This document shows positions 1 through 8,595 of a stretch of 50,372 nucleotides of DNA, piece after piece. A program made the translations under genes and the position numbers. Below the pieces are notes generated by a model. That model had not been told where the DNA came from. It ran no database searches and was given only the letters and a program-made list of their open reading frames with translations. This stretch comes from Sphingomonas sp. Leaf10. GTDB taxonomy: Bacteria > Pseudomonadota > Alphaproteobacteria > Sphingomonadales > Sphingomonadaceae. How positions within the stretch are numbered: position 1 is the stretch's first letter; every line of letters begins with the position of its first letter. The stretch lies in contig NZ_LMKE01000014.1 in the NCBI RefSeq assembly GCF_001421245.1, forward strand, positions 17,379-67,750. The letters run 5' to 3'.

Positions 1-61
1 CCAGGGAGAGGAGCAATGGCGCTTACCTTGCCGCTGAATATCGAATGGGCCTGAGGTTCCC

Positions 62-1330
62 TCACCCCGTCCGTCGCACCAGCCACACCGTGTCGCCGGC
101 ATCGTCGACGACGAAGATCGCACCGTCGGCGCGCGTCTGGATGCTGACCGGGCGGCCGTACACGGTGCCTTTCTTCGCATCCGCGACGAAGCCGGTCAGG
201 AACGGTTGCGGTTCGCCGGTCGGGCGGCCATTGGCGAAGGGGACGGCGAGCACGTCGTAGCCGCTGAAGCTCGACCGGTTCCACGATCCGTGCCGCGCGA
301 CGAAGGCGGTCGGGGCGCCCTGTTTCGCGAAGCCGATGCCGAGTGCGGCGGCATGGGCGCCGACCGCGACGTCAGGCAGCAGCGTGGTGCTGAGCAACTC
401 GCTCTTCTCGTTGGCGTGGCGCGGGTCCTGCTTGCCGTAATAGCTGTAGGGCCAGCCGTAGAAGCCGCCCTCGCGGACGCCGACCAGATAGTCGGGCGAA
501 ATATCGTCGCCGATTTCGTCGCGCTCGTTGACCGCGGTCCACAGGGTCGCGGTACCGGGGACGAAATCCATGCCGACCGGGTTGCGCAGGCCCGAGGCAT
601 AGAGCCGCTCGCGCCCGGTCGACAGGTCGATGGCGAGGATCGCGGCGCGGCGCTTTTCCTCATCCATGCCATATTCGCCGACATTCGACGCCGACCCGAC
701 CGAGACATAGAGGGTGCGCCCGTCGGGGCTGGCCAGCAGATTGCGGGTCCAGTGGTTGTTATACCCGCCCGCCGGCAGCGTCGCATGGGTGCGCGGCGCT
801 CCGGTGATGCTGGTCGCGCCCAGTCGATAGGGGAAGCTGACGACCGCATCGGTATTGGCGACATACAGCCGCCCGCCGACATATTGCATCCCGAACGGCT
901 GGTTCAGCCCTTCGCGAAGGACGAAGCGCTGTTCGGCAATGCCGTCGCGATTGGCATCGCGCAACAGGGTGATGCGGTTGGCGCTGTAACCGGTTGTCTT
1001 CGACAGCGCCTGTCCGCGCGCGACCTCGGGATCGGCGTCGAGCTTGGGCAGGGTGCGCGCTTCGGAAACCAGCACGTCGCCGTTCGGCAGCAACAACGCC
1101 TGACGCGGATATTCAAGGCCGCCGGCGAACTTCACCACCTGCCACCCGCGCGGGGCGGTGGGGGTGCGTCCTTCGGGCCAGCCGATGGTGGTCGGGTGGT
1201 TGACCACCGATTCGGTCGCATAGGGTGGATCGGTTTCCTTCAGGCCGGGAATGGCTTTTTGCGGTGCCTGCGCCATCGCTGCATTCGACACCAACACCAG
1301 CGCCACCGCGCCCAAACTGCGGACCTTCAT
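62..1330 (-). CDS. PQQ-dependent sugar dehydrogenase (L-sorbosone dehydrogenase-like)
   Basis: Predicted periplasmic beta-propeller dehydrogenase of the soluble glucose/sorbosone dehydrogenase family, which oxidises sugars or aldoses with PQQ. The start chosen (ATG 1328-1330) gives 422 residues opening with a clean signal peptide (residues 1-21, ending NAAMAQ); an upstream in-frame start would only add seven residues before it. Family blade motifs are visible in order: LPNGDVLVSE near 81-90, GLNQPFGM near 141-148, NNHWTRNL near 191-198 (a candidate active-site His), GLRNPVGMDF near 247-256, NERDEIGDD near 268-276 and GGFYGWPYSYYG near 288-299. It stands alone, divergent from the pyruvyl transferase gene. 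The true substrate cannot be read from sequence, and no PQQ-synthesis gene is in the window. Confidence 0.85.
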   Translation of the reverse strand: MKVRSLGAVALVLVSNAAMAQAPQKAIPGLKETDPPYATESVVNHPTTIGWPEGRTPTAPRGWQVVKFAGGLEYPRQALLLPNGDVLVSEARTLPKLDADPEVARGQALSKTTGYSANRITLLRDANRDGIAEQRFVLREGLNQPFGMQYVGGRLYVANTDAVVSFPYRLGATSITGAPRTHATLPAGGYNNHWTRNLLASPDGRTLYVSVGSASNVGEYGMDEEKRRAAILAIDLSTGRERLYASGLRNPVGMDFVPGTATLWTAVNERDEIGDDISPDYLVGVREGGFYGWPYSYYGKQDPRHANEKSELLSTTLLPDVAVGAHAAALGIGFAKQGAPTAFVARHGSWNRSSFSGYDVLAVPFANGRPTGEPQPFLTGFVADAKKGTVYGRPVSIQTRADGAIFVVDDAGDTVWLVRRTG

Positions 1331-1621
1331 CGCATATCCCCATGCTGTCATGGCGGCGACAACCGCAGCGCGGGCGCATGGGGTCCGTCAGCAACGAAAA
1401 GATACGCGATCGGTACGGTGACACTCCTCGCCGGCGTGGCGCGGGCAAGGTCGGTTTCGAAGAACAATCCTTTGTTCGGGGCAATTGTCGCGGCGGGTCG
1501 GCCGGGCGGAAGTAGCTGTACCATCCGACAACTTCCCGTTTGTGGATTAAACGCGATTGGTTGTTGAATTGACTCTTCGGCCGAACCCGACCATGCGCGC
1601 CCTATCATCATTGGGGGACGT
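1331..1621. other. Divergent intergenic region (291 bp)
   Basis: Holds the promoters for the sugar dehydrogenase (-) and the pyruvyl transferase (+). A GGGGGA Shine-Dalgarno-like run lies at 1613-1618, just before the ATG at 1622. An AT-richer stretch near 1540-1575 is where a plus-strand promoter would be expected, but I find no convincing -35/-10 pair. No RNA gene or repeat was recognised. Confidence 0.5.
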
Positions 1622-2644
1622 ATGAGCGGACACGGTAACGAGACCTCGCGCTCGGCGGAAAGCGTCATCGCGGCACAGCGCGCATTGCTGCTGACGGAAT
1701 TCGGCAAGCATGTCAGCCATGGCGAGCCGTATGCGATCGTCGACTTCCCGGATTACGGCAATGTCGGCGACAGCGCGATCTATCTCGGCATGCTGTCGAT
1801 CCTGCGCGAGCTGACCGGTCGTGATCCGAGCTATGTGGCAAGCCTCGCCCGCTTCAACGCCGACGCGCTGCGCCGCGCGGCACCCAAGGGGCCGATCTTC
1901 CTGCAGGGCGGCGGCAATTTCGGCGATATCTGGCCGAAGCACCAGCATTTCCGCGAAAGCATCGCCAAGACCTTTCCCGAACGCCGCCTGATCCAGGGGC
2001 CGCAGTCGATCCATTTCCAGGACGATGTCGCGATCAAGCGTTGCGCCGAGACGTTCGGCGCGCACCCCGATTTCCATATCATGGTCCGCGACCGGCCGAG
2101 CGTCGAGTTCGTGCAGGAGCGGCTGGACCTAACCGCGTCGCTGGTGCCCGACACCGCCTTCGGGCTTGGCCCGTTGCGGCGTCCGGCAGCACCGACGCGT
2201 GACATCGTCATGCTGATGCGCACCGACAAGGAAAAGGTCGCGCTCGACGAAACCCTGCTGAAGAACTTGCCCGACGCCCGCGAAGCCGATTGGCGCGCCG
2301 AGTCGGAAAACTGGCGGAAATGGTCGCGCCTCTACGCCAACGTCCGTGGGTTGCTGATGGGTGGCGTGGTGAAGAGCCGCCGGCAGGTGCTGGTCAGCAA
2401 GCAGCTGGCCGACATGCGGTTCGATCGCGGTGCCCGCATCCTGAGCGACGGGCGCAAGGTCATTACCGACCGCCTGCATGCGCACATCATGTGCACGCTG
2501 CACAACATTCCGCACGTCTATCTCGACAATTCCTACGGCAAGATCGGCCGGTACGGCGCGGTCTGGACCAATGGTCTGGGCATCGCCCGGCAGGCGACGT
2601 CGGCCGAGCAGGCGATCGAACTGCTTCGCGAAGTCGGAAACTGA
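1622..2644 (+). CDS. Polysaccharide pyruvyl transferase family protein
   Basis: Family members transfer a pyruvyl group from phosphoenolpyruvate onto a sugar of an exopolysaccharide or cell-wall polymer, in the cytoplasm, adding negative charge. The 340-residue protein has the family's early motif DYGNVGDSAIYLG (about 44-56), a glycine-rich loop QGGGNFGDIW (about 95-104), PQSIHF (about 127-132) and a C-terminal DRLHAHIMC segment. There is no signal peptide or membrane segment. A good ribosome-binding site precedes the start. A family 2 glycosyltransferase gene begins 7 bp downstream, so the two form an operon. No polymerase, flippase or export gene of a full exopolysaccharide cluster is adjacent, so the acceptor is unknown. 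Confidence 0.85.
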   Translation: MSGHGNETSRSAESVIAAQRALLLTEFGKHVSHGEPYAIVDFPDYGNVGDSAIYLGMLSILRELTGRDPSYVASLARFNADALRRAAPKGPIFLQGGGNFGDIWPKHQHFRESIAKTFPERRLIQGPQSIHFQDDVAIKRCAETFGAHPDFHIMVRDRPSVEFVQERLDLTASLVPDTAFGLGPLRRPAAPTRDIVMLMRTDKEKVALDETLLKNLPDAREADWRAESENWRKWSRLYANVRGLLMGGVVKSRRQVLVSKQLADMRFDRGARILSDGRKVITDRLHAHIMCTLHNIPHVYLDNSYGKIGRYGAVWTNGLGIARQATSAEQAIELLREVGN

Positions 2645-2651
2645 GGGCGCC

Positions 2652-3536
2652 ATGACTGACCCCGAATTCAGTGTCATCATCTGTACGCTGAACCGCGCGT
2701 CGCAATTGCCTCTGGCGCTGGACGCGCTGAGCATTGCGGTCGACCGCGCGCAGCAGGCGATCGAGGTCATTCTGGTCAACAACGGATCGACCGACAACAC
2801 GCAGCAGGTCATGGAAGACTGGGCGGCGAAGCAGTCGGTGCCGGTACGGATCGTGGTAGAGGAACGGCGCGGACTGTCGTGCGCCCGCAACGCCGGGCTG
2901 GCGGCGGCGCGCGGGCGGATCATCGTCATGACCGACGACGACTGCACGTTGGAACCCGACTATTTCGACCATGTCCGCGCCGCCTATGCCAGGGACTCGC
3001 GGGAAGTGATCCGGGGCGGCATGGTCACGCTGGGCGACGACCGTGACATTCCCTTCACGACCAAGCTCGACCCCAATCCCGCCGAACTGGGGCCGGTGGC
3101 GATGCCGAGCGGCTTCATCATCGGCGCGAACTTCACGATGCAGCGCGCGGTTGCCGAGCGGATCGGCAAGTTCGACGAACGTTTCGGCGCGGGGGCGCCG
3201 TTCATCGGATCGGACGACACCGATTATCTGGTGCGCGCCCAGAATCTGGGCGTTCCGATCCTGTACGATCCGACCTTTCGCGTCGCCCATTACCATGGCC
3301 GGCGCGGCATGGACCAGGCGCGCAAGATGTATCGCGGCTATGGTTTCGGCAACGGCGCGCTGTTCGCCAAGCACCTGAAGCAGAAGCGGGTCCGTGCATG
3401 GATGGCCGAAAGCGTCCGCGCCGCGATCCGCGACATATTGGGCAAGACGGAGCACGACCTGATCGACAAGCGGGACGTCTTCAAGCTGAAGCACCATGTG
3501 CGCGGCTTCGTGGCGTATATCCGCCACCGGGGGTGA
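2652..3536 (+). CDS. Family 2 glycosyltransferase
   Basis: Inverting GT-A glycosyltransferase that uses an activated sugar nucleotide, probably on a membrane or soluble glycan acceptor. The 294-residue protein starts with FSVIICTLNRASQ (nucleotide-binding strand), followed by VNNGSTDNT and RRGLSCARNAGLAAARG, then TDDDC supplying the DxD-type metal site near residue 100. A later GSDDTDY segment matches the acceptor/base region. The start at 2652 was preferred over longer in-frame extensions because those would overlap the pyruvyl transferase and read as shadow sequence, while GAGGG lies just upstream. It follows the pyruvyl transferase by 7 bp, so the enzymes probably build or decorate the same glycan. 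No transmembrane helices are seen; specificity is unknown. Confidence 0.88.
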   Translation: MTDPEFSVIICTLNRASQLPLALDALSIAVDRAQQAIEVILVNNGSTDNTQQVMEDWAAKQSVPVRIVVEERRGLSCARNAGLAAARGRIIVMTDDDCTLEPDYFDHVRAAYARDSREVIRGGMVTLGDDRDIPFTTKLDPNPAELGPVAMPSGFIIGANFTMQRAVAERIGKFDERFGAGAPFIGSDDTDYLVRAQNLGVPILYDPTFRVAHYHGRRGMDQARKMYRGYGFGNGALFAKHLKQKRVRAWMAESVRAAIRDILGKTEHDLIDKRDVFKLKHHVRGFVAYIRHRG

Positions 3537-3542
3537 CCTTTC

Positions 3543-3687
3543 AGATCCTCCCCACACCGTGGGGAGGGGGACCGCCGCGTAGCGGTGGTGGAGGGGGGTG
3601 GCTGCAGACGGAACGGTTGCGTCGCGCGGCCCTTCCCCTCCACCAGCTTCGCTGGTCCCCCTCCCCGCGTAGCGGGGAGGATTTGCA
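3543..3687. repeat. Palindromic intergenic repeat, family A copy 1
   Basis: About 145 bp between the convergent glycosyltransferase (+) and glmS (-) genes. The left arm (3543-3594) and right arm (3636-3686) are imperfect inverted copies sharing GGGGAGGGGGACC and GGTGGAGGGG blocks, and each arm contains its own small hairpin. A second copy with the same blocks lies at 13281-13421. It could fold into a long RNA hairpin from either strand and serve as a bidirectional transcription stop, though no U-tract is present. Confidence 0.85.
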
Positions 3688-5511
3688 TCACTCCACCGTC
3701 ACGCTCTTCGCCAGATTGCGCGGCTGGTCGACGTCGGTGCCCTTGGCGACGGCGACGTGATAGGCCAGCAACTGCACCGGCACCGCGTACACGATCGGCG
3801 CGATCAGCGGGTGGACCTTGGGCATGGTGATGGTGGCGATGCAGTTTTCGCCCGCCGCCTGAATGCCGTCATAGTCGGAGATCAGCACGACCTTGCCGCC
3901 GCGCGCCTGCACCTCCTGCATGTTGCTGACGGTCTTGTCGAACAGCGGCCCCGACGGAGCGATGACGATGACCGGTACGGACTCGTCGATCAGCGCGATC
4001 GGGCCGTGCTTCATCTCGCCGGCGGCATAGCCCTCGGCATGGATGTAGCTGATTTCCTTCAGCTTCAGCGCGCCTTCGAGCGCCAGCGGATAATCGGTGC
4101 CGCGCCCCAGATACAGCACGTCGCGCGCCGCCGCGATGACGCCCGCCATCGCCTCAATCGATTCGTCATAGGCGAGCGCGCCGTTGATCGAAGCCGGTGC
4201 CTCGGCCAGATGGCGGACGATGGTCCGCTCCTCGGCCTCGCTCAGCCGCCCCTTGGCCTTGGCGAGGTTCGCGGCGAGCGCCGCGAGGACGGCGAGCTGG
4301 CAGGTGAACGCCTTGGTCGAGGCGACACCGATCTCCGGTCCGGCATGGGTCGGCAGCAACAGGTCGGCCTCGCGCGCCATGGTGCTGGTCGGCACGTTGA
4401 CGACGACGGCGATGGTCTGGCCCTCGCCCTTGGCATGGCGCAGCGCCGCGAGCGTGTCGGCGGTCTCGCCCGACTGGCTGATGAACAGGGCGAGGCCGCC
4501 CTCCTCCATCACCGGCGCGCGGTAGCGGAACTCGCTGGCGACGTCCAAATCGACCGGCACGCGGGCGAATTGTTCGAACCAGTATTTGGCGACCATCCCG
4601 GCATAGAAGCTGGTGCCGCAGGCGACGATGGTGACGCGCCGAATCCCCGACAGGTCGAATTCGGGGATCGGCAGCGACACGCGCCCTTCGAAGCGCTGGA
4701 GATAGCCGCGCAGCGTTTGCGCCACGACGATCGGCTGCTCGTAGATCTCCTTCTGCATGAAGTGGCGGTGATTGCCCTTGTCGATCAGCGCGCCGGTGAC
4801 GCCCGACAGCGTGACCGGGCGGTCGACAGGATTGTTGTCGCGATCGAAGATCTCGGTGCCGTCACGGCGGCAGACGACCCAGTCGCCCTCCTCCAGATAC
4901 GCGATACGCTGGGTCAGCGGGGCCAGCGCCAGCGCGTCGGAGCCAAGATACACCTCACCCTCGCCATAGCCGACGACCAGCGGCGACCCCAATCGCGCGC
5001 CGATCAGCAGGTCGGGGTGTTGGCGGAACAGGATGGCGAGCGCGAAGGCACCGTGCAAGCGCGGCAGGATCGCCTTGACCGCATCGGCCGGGGACAGGCC
5101 GGCTTCGACCTGTTCGCTGACCAGGTGGGCGACGACCTCGGTATCGGTCTCGCTGGTGAAGACCCGGCCGCGCGCGGTCAGTTCCTCGCGCAGCGGCTTG
5201 AAATTCTCGATGATGCCGTTGTGGACGACGGCGATCTCGTCGGTGGCGTGCGGGTGGGCATTGTTGGTGGTCGGACCGCCATGCGTCGCCCAGCGGGTAT
5301 GGGCGATGCCGACATGGCCGGGCAGCGGATGGTCGGCCAGTTCGACGGCGAGGTTCTTCAGCTTGCCCGAGGCGCGGCGACGCTCGATCGCGCTGCCCTC
5401 TACGGTAGCGATACCCGCCGAGTCATAGCCACGATATTCGAGGCGCTTGAGCCCGTCGAGCAGCCGGTCGGCGACGCTGTCGGTGCCGATGATGCCAACA
5501 ATTCCACACAT
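3688..5511 (-). CDS. glmS: Glutamine--fructose-6-phosphate aminotransferase (isomerizing)
   Basis: Makes glucosamine-6-phosphate from fructose-6-phosphate and glutamine, the committed step to UDP-GlcNAc for peptidoglycan and lipopolysaccharide. The protein is 607 residues, the usual family length. It begins MCGIVGIIG, so Cys2 is free to act as the N-terminal glutaminase nucleophile after Met removal. The glutaminase domain covers about residues 1-240, with HTRWATHG and NGIIEN motifs. Two SIS sugar-isomerase domains follow (about 285-425 and 455-590), with CGTSFYAG, SQSGETADT and a C-terminal NLAKSVTVE. It lies 27 bp downstream of glmU on the same strand, so the two form an operon. No ribozyme-like leader is expected or seen. 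Confidence 0.97.
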   Translation of the reverse strand: MCGIVGIIGTDSVADRLLDGLKRLEYRGYDSAGIATVEGSAIERRRASGKLKNLAVELADHPLPGHVGIAHTRWATHGGPTTNNAHPHATDEIAVVHNGIIENFKPLREELTARGRVFTSETDTEVVAHLVSEQVEAGLSPADAVKAILPRLHGAFALAILFRQHPDLLIGARLGSPLVVGYGEGEVYLGSDALALAPLTQRIAYLEEGDWVVCRRDGTEIFDRDNNPVDRPVTLSGVTGALIDKGNHRHFMQKEIYEQPIVVAQTLRGYLQRFEGRVSLPIPEFDLSGIRRVTIVACGTSFYAGMVAKYWFEQFARVPVDLDVASEFRYRAPVMEEGGLALFISQSGETADTLAALRHAKGEGQTIAVVVNVPTSTMAREADLLLPTHAGPEIGVASTKAFTCQLAVLAALAANLAKAKGRLSEAEERTIVRHLAEAPASINGALAYDESIEAMAGVIAAARDVLYLGRGTDYPLALEGALKLKEISYIHAEGYAAGEMKHGPIALIDESVPVIVIAPSGPLFDKTVSNMQEVQARGGKVVLISDYDGIQAAGENCIATITMPKVHPLIAPIVYAVPVQLLAYHVAVAKGTDVDQPRNLAKSVTVE

Positions 5512-5538
5512 ATTCGTCTCTCCGGCGGGATCGCCCGC

Positions 5539-6903
5539 TTATTTCTTCGACTTGGCGGCCTTGATCGTCGCCTGTTTGACACGGAAGCGCTTGGCCCAGC
5601 CGGGATGGTCGGCACGTTCGGCACGGACCAGCGCAAGCGCGTCGGCCTCGACATCGCGGGTCACGGTCGACCCGGCGGCGACCAGTGCGCCGTCGCCGAT
5701 CTTGACGGGTGCGACTAGCGCGCTGTTCGATCCGATGAAGGCGCCCTCGCCGATCTCGGTCCGGTATTTGAAAAAGCCGTCATAATTGCAGGTGATGGTG
5801 CCCGCGCCGATATTGACGTCCGCGCCGACGCTGGCGTCGCCGAGATAGGTCAGGTGGTTGGCCTTCGCCCCCACCCCCAGCGTCGTGTTCTTCACCTCGA
5901 CGAAATTGCCGACGCGGCTGCCCTCGCCCAGCACCGCGCCGGGGCGCAGGCGGGCATAGGGGCCGACGTCCGCCTTCGTCGCAACGGTAGCCCCTTCGAT
6001 ATGGCTGAAGGCGTGGATGGTGACATTGTCGGCAATGCTCACGCCGGGGCCGAACACGACGTTCGGTTCGATCGTCACGTCACGGCCAAGCTTGGTATCG
6101 TGCGCGAAGAACACGGTTTCGGGCGCGACCAGCGTGACGCCGTCGGCCATCGCCTGTTGGCGGCGCTTCGCCTGCCACGCACCCTCGACCGCCGCCAGTT
6201 CGGCGCGGCTGTTGATGCCGGCGACTTCGTCCGCCGCCGTCTCGATGACGACTGCGCCGTGCCCGTCGGCGATCGCCAGCATGACGATATCGGGCAGGTA
6301 ATATTCGCCCGCCGCATTGGCGTTGCCGACCCGGTCGAGCAGCGCCCACAGGTCGCGGGCATGCACCGCAGTGACGCCGCTGTTGCACAGATCAACCGCG
6401 CGTTCGTCCGCCGAGGCGTCCTTATATTCGACCATCTTGACGATGTTGCCAGCATCATCGGCGATGATCCGCCCATAGGCGGCGGCTTCCGAAGGACGGA
6501 AGCCGAGCACGGCGACAGCCGGCTTGTCATCGGCATCGAGCCGGGCGGCCAGCCGCGCGACGGTATCGGCGGACAAGAGCGGCGTGTCGCCGAAACAGAC
6601 GAGGACGATGCCGTCATGATCGGCCAGCGTCTCACGTGCCTGCAATGCCGCATGGGCCGTGCCGAGCTGTTCGCGCTGCCACGCGATCTCGACGCCGCGC
6701 CCGGCGACCGCTGCCTCGACCTGTTCGCCGACCGCGCCGACGATCACCACCCGGCGCGAGATGCCGGCGGCGTTCAGGCTGTCGAGCAGGTGGAACAGCA
6801 TCGGCTGCCCGGCCAGCGGGTGCAGCACCTTATGCTTCGACGACTTCATGCGCGTGCCCTGCCCGGCGGCGAGGATCACGGCGGCGATCGGTTGCGCGTT
6901 CAT
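5539..6903 (-). CDS. glmU: Bifunctional UDP-GlcNAc pyrophosphorylase / glucosamine-1-phosphate acetyltransferase
   Basis: Catalyses the last two steps to UDP-GlcNAc: acetylation of glucosamine-1-phosphate, then uridylylation. The 454-residue protein has the N-terminal nucleotidyltransferase signature LAAGQGTRMKSS near residues 10-21 with VLHPLAGQPM following, then a left-handed beta-helix acyltransferase domain from about 245, with NHLTYLGDASVG and ITCNYDGFFKY motifs. The start ATG at 6901-6903 is preceded on its strand by AAGGAG (complement of 6910-6915) with 6-nt spacing, which decides against the longer in-frame ORF reaching 7050. glmS follows 27 bp downstream. The first gene on the other side, the HAD phosphatase, is divergent. 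Confidence 0.97.
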   Translation of the reverse strand: MNAQPIAAVILAAGQGTRMKSSKHKVLHPLAGQPMLFHLLDSLNAAGISRRVVIVGAVGEQVEAAVAGRGVEIAWQREQLGTAHAALQARETLADHDGIVLVCFGDTPLLSADTVARLAARLDADDKPAVAVLGFRPSEAAAYGRIIADDAGNIVKMVEYKDASADERAVDLCNSGVTAVHARDLWALLDRVGNANAAGEYYLPDIVMLAIADGHGAVVIETAADEVAGINSRAELAAVEGAWQAKRRQQAMADGVTLVAPETVFFAHDTKLGRDVTIEPNVVFGPGVSIADNVTIHAFSHIEGATVATKADVGPYARLRPGAVLGEGSRVGNFVEVKNTTLGVGAKANHLTYLGDASVGADVNIGAGTITCNYDGFFKYRTEIGEGAFIGSNSALVAPVKIGDGALVAAGSTVTRDVEADALALVRAERADHPGWAKRFRVKQATIKAAKSKK

Positions 6904-6909
6904 GCCGCG

Positions 6910-6915
6910 CTCCTT
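6910..6915 (-). promoter_or_regulatory. Shine-Dalgarno site of glmU
   Basis: The minus strand reads AAGGAG, six bases before the glmU ATG. This fixes the start at 6903 rather than at upstream in-frame codons. Confidence 0.75.
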
Positions 6916-6964
6916 GGCATACGACCCTTGCCAATTCCATATCGGCCACGCCAAAGCGGCCCAG

Positions 6965-7633
6965 ATGACAAAGATTTCATTCGATATCGTCGGCTTCGAT
7001 CTCGACGGGACGTTCGTCGATACCAGCGGCGACCTGACCGATGCGGTCAACCACGCGCTGGCCGATGCCGGGCGACCGCTGCTGACCCGCGAACAGGTGA
7101 TCCCGATGATCGGCGGCGGCGCGAAGCATATGCTGCGGCAGGGGATGGAAGCGACGGGCGGCTGTGACGAGGACGAACTGAACCGGTTGATCGGGCTGCT
7201 GCTCGATTACTATGCCGCGCATATCGCGGTGCATTCGCGGCCGTTTCCGGGCGCGATGGCCGCGCTCGATGCGCTGGAGGCGAGCGGCGTGAAGGTCGCG
7301 ATCGTCACCAACAAGCTGGAGGGGCTGGCGCGGCGGCTGCTGGGCGAACTCGACCTGACGCGGCGCTTCGCCTGTATCATCGGCGGCGACACGCTGGGGC
7401 CGGGCAAGTCGAAGCCCAACCGCGCGCCGATCGACGCGATGATCGAACGCTGCGGCGGCGGGCGGGCGGCGTTCGTCGGCGATTCGCATTTCGATATCGA
7501 TGCGGCGCGGAATGCCGGCATCCCCTCCGTCGCCTGTTCGTTCGGATTCCTGATGCAGCCGGTGGCGGAACTGGGCGCCGATGCGGTGATCGACCATTAT
7601 GACGAACTGATCCCCACGCTCGCCCGCCTTTAG
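6965..7633 (+). CDS. gph: HAD-family hydrolase, phosphoglycolate phosphatase-like
   Basis: HAD superfamily phosphatase that probably removes phosphate from 2-phosphoglycolate, a toxic by-product of DNA repair and oxygenation reactions, in the cytoplasm. The 222-residue protein has motif I GFDLDGTFVDT (nucleophile and acid/base Asp) near residues 10-20, an alpha-helical cap of the Gph type, motif II IVTNK near 117, a lysine in GPGKSKPNR, and motif III/IV FVGDSHFDIDAA near 171-182. The start at 6965 was chosen because it directly precedes motif I at normal spacing; longer in-frame reading overlaps glmU. It is divergent from glmU with only 61 bp between. Other small phosphomonoesters are possible substrates. 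Confidence 0.85.
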   Translation: MTKISFDIVGFDLDGTFVDTSGDLTDAVNHALADAGRPLLTREQVIPMIGGGAKHMLRQGMEATGGCDEDELNRLIGLLLDYYAAHIAVHSRPFPGAMAALDALEASGVKVAIVTNKLEGLARRLLGELDLTRRFACIIGGDTLGPGKSKPNRAPIDAMIERCGGGRAAFVGDSHFDIDAARNAGIPSVACSFGFLMQPVAELGADAVIDHYDELIPTLARL

Positions 7634-7636
7634 CTT

Positions 7637-7654
7637 GATCCGCTCGCGCGGATC
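7637..7654 (+). terminator. Weak hairpin just after the HAD phosphatase gene
   Basis: A 7-bp stem (GATCCGC / GCGGATC, loop TCGC) lies immediately after the stop codon at 7631-7633. There is no U-tract, so termination here is only possible. Confidence 0.35.
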
Positions 7655-7657
7655 GGC

Positions 7658-7734
7658 GGTTCCGGCCCGCTCCCCCGCCCGGCCACCCGGAACCTGTCCG
7701 CAGGATGACCGGAAGGGGGGAGCGGGCCGGAGCC
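7658..7734. repeat. Nested palindrome between the HAD phosphatase and SDR genes
   Basis: A 19-nt arm at 7658-7676 pairs with 7716-7734 with one mismatch (core TCCGGCCCGCTCCCCC). Smaller inverted pieces lie inside, such as CCTG-TCCG-CAGG at 7693-7704. It is a REP-like intergenic element of unknown function, and I see no second copy in this window. Confidence 0.7.
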
Positions 7735-7787
7735 ACGGAACCGACCGTGCCCCCGAACGCTCCGAACGCGACCATAGGAGAATTGCC

Positions 7788-8573
7788 ATGACCCGCCCCG
7801 CCGCCCTCATCACCGGCGCATCGTCCGGCATCGGCCTGAGCTTCGCGCATCATCTGGCGCGGACGGGCCACGACCTGATCCTCGTCGCGCGGCGTGAGGA
7901 CCGGCTGCGTTCGATCGCCGAGGAGCTGAGCGCCGAACACGGCATCGATATCGAGGTGATCGTCGCCGACCTGGCCGACCCCGACGATCTCGACGTGGTC
8001 GAGGAACGGCTGGAGGCGGGCGAACCGGTCGCGCTGTTCGTCAACAATGCCGGCTTCGCCGCGATGGGCAAGGTCGGCGAGGGCGACCGTGACGACATGA
8101 CCGACATGCTGCTGCTGAACGTCGTCGCGTTCAGTCGCCTGGCCGATGCGGCGATGGCCGGCATGAAACGGTCGGGCAAGGGCACGATCATCAATGTCGG
8201 ATCGGGGACGCTGTTCACCAAGACGCCGACCTATGCCGGCTATGGCGCGACCAAGGCCTATGTCGCCTATTACACCCGCGTGATGCAGGTCGAGGCGAAG
8301 GACAGCAACATCCGCGTCCAGCTGTTGATCCCCGGCGTCACAGCAACCGATTTCCACCATGTCGCGGGCAAGAGCGTCGACGACTTCCCGCCCGAACGGG
8401 TGATGGAAGCCGACGATCTGGTCGTCGCCTCGCTACGCGGGCTGGAACTGGGCGAGGCCGTGTGCATCCCCTCGCTGCCCGATACGGCCGACTGGGCGGC
8501 GCTGGAGGCGGCGGAGGCAAGGATCGCGCCCAATGCGTCACGCGACCGGGTGGCGGACCGCTACCGCAACTGA
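7788..8573 (+). CDS. SDR family NAD(P)-dependent oxidoreductase
   Basis: Classical short-chain dehydrogenase/reductase, 261 residues, cytosolic. It has the nucleotide-binding TGASSGIG (residues 9-16), VARRE after the second strand (an Arg suggesting NADP(H) preference), NNAG near 86-89, catalytic Ser139 in NVGSG and the Y152-x-x-x-K156 pair (YGATK). The ATG at 7788 is preceded by TAGGAG and fits the fold start exactly. It belongs to the YdfG/DltE-like group by general appearance, but the substrate is not evident. It is transcribed alone, between an upstream palindrome and a convergent glycosyltransferase gene only 22 bp away. Confidence 0.88.
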   Translation: MTRPAALITGASSGIGLSFAHHLARTGHDLILVARREDRLRSIAEELSAEHGIDIEVIVADLADPDDLDVVEERLEAGEPVALFVNNAGFAAMGKVGEGDRDDMTDMLLLNVVAFSRLADAAMAGMKRSGKGTIINVGSGTLFTKTPTYAGYGATKAYVAYYTRVMQVEAKDSNIRVQLLIPGVTATDFHHVAGKSVDDFPPERVMEADDLVVASLRGLELGEAVCIPSLPDTADWAALEAAEARIAPNASRDRVADRYRN

Positions 8574-8595
8574 CGCGCCGCCCCCGCGCCGGTTA

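Noticed and set aside
1..54. Possible 3' end of a plus-strand gene (frame ending NIEWA, stop 52-54)
   Set aside because: Only 17 codons visible, with codons such as AGA and GGA unusual here; cannot be told from chance.
3757..5718. 653-residue plus-strand ORF opposite glmS
   Set aside because: Shadow of glmS; low-complexity Asp/Arg/His composition and no family motif.
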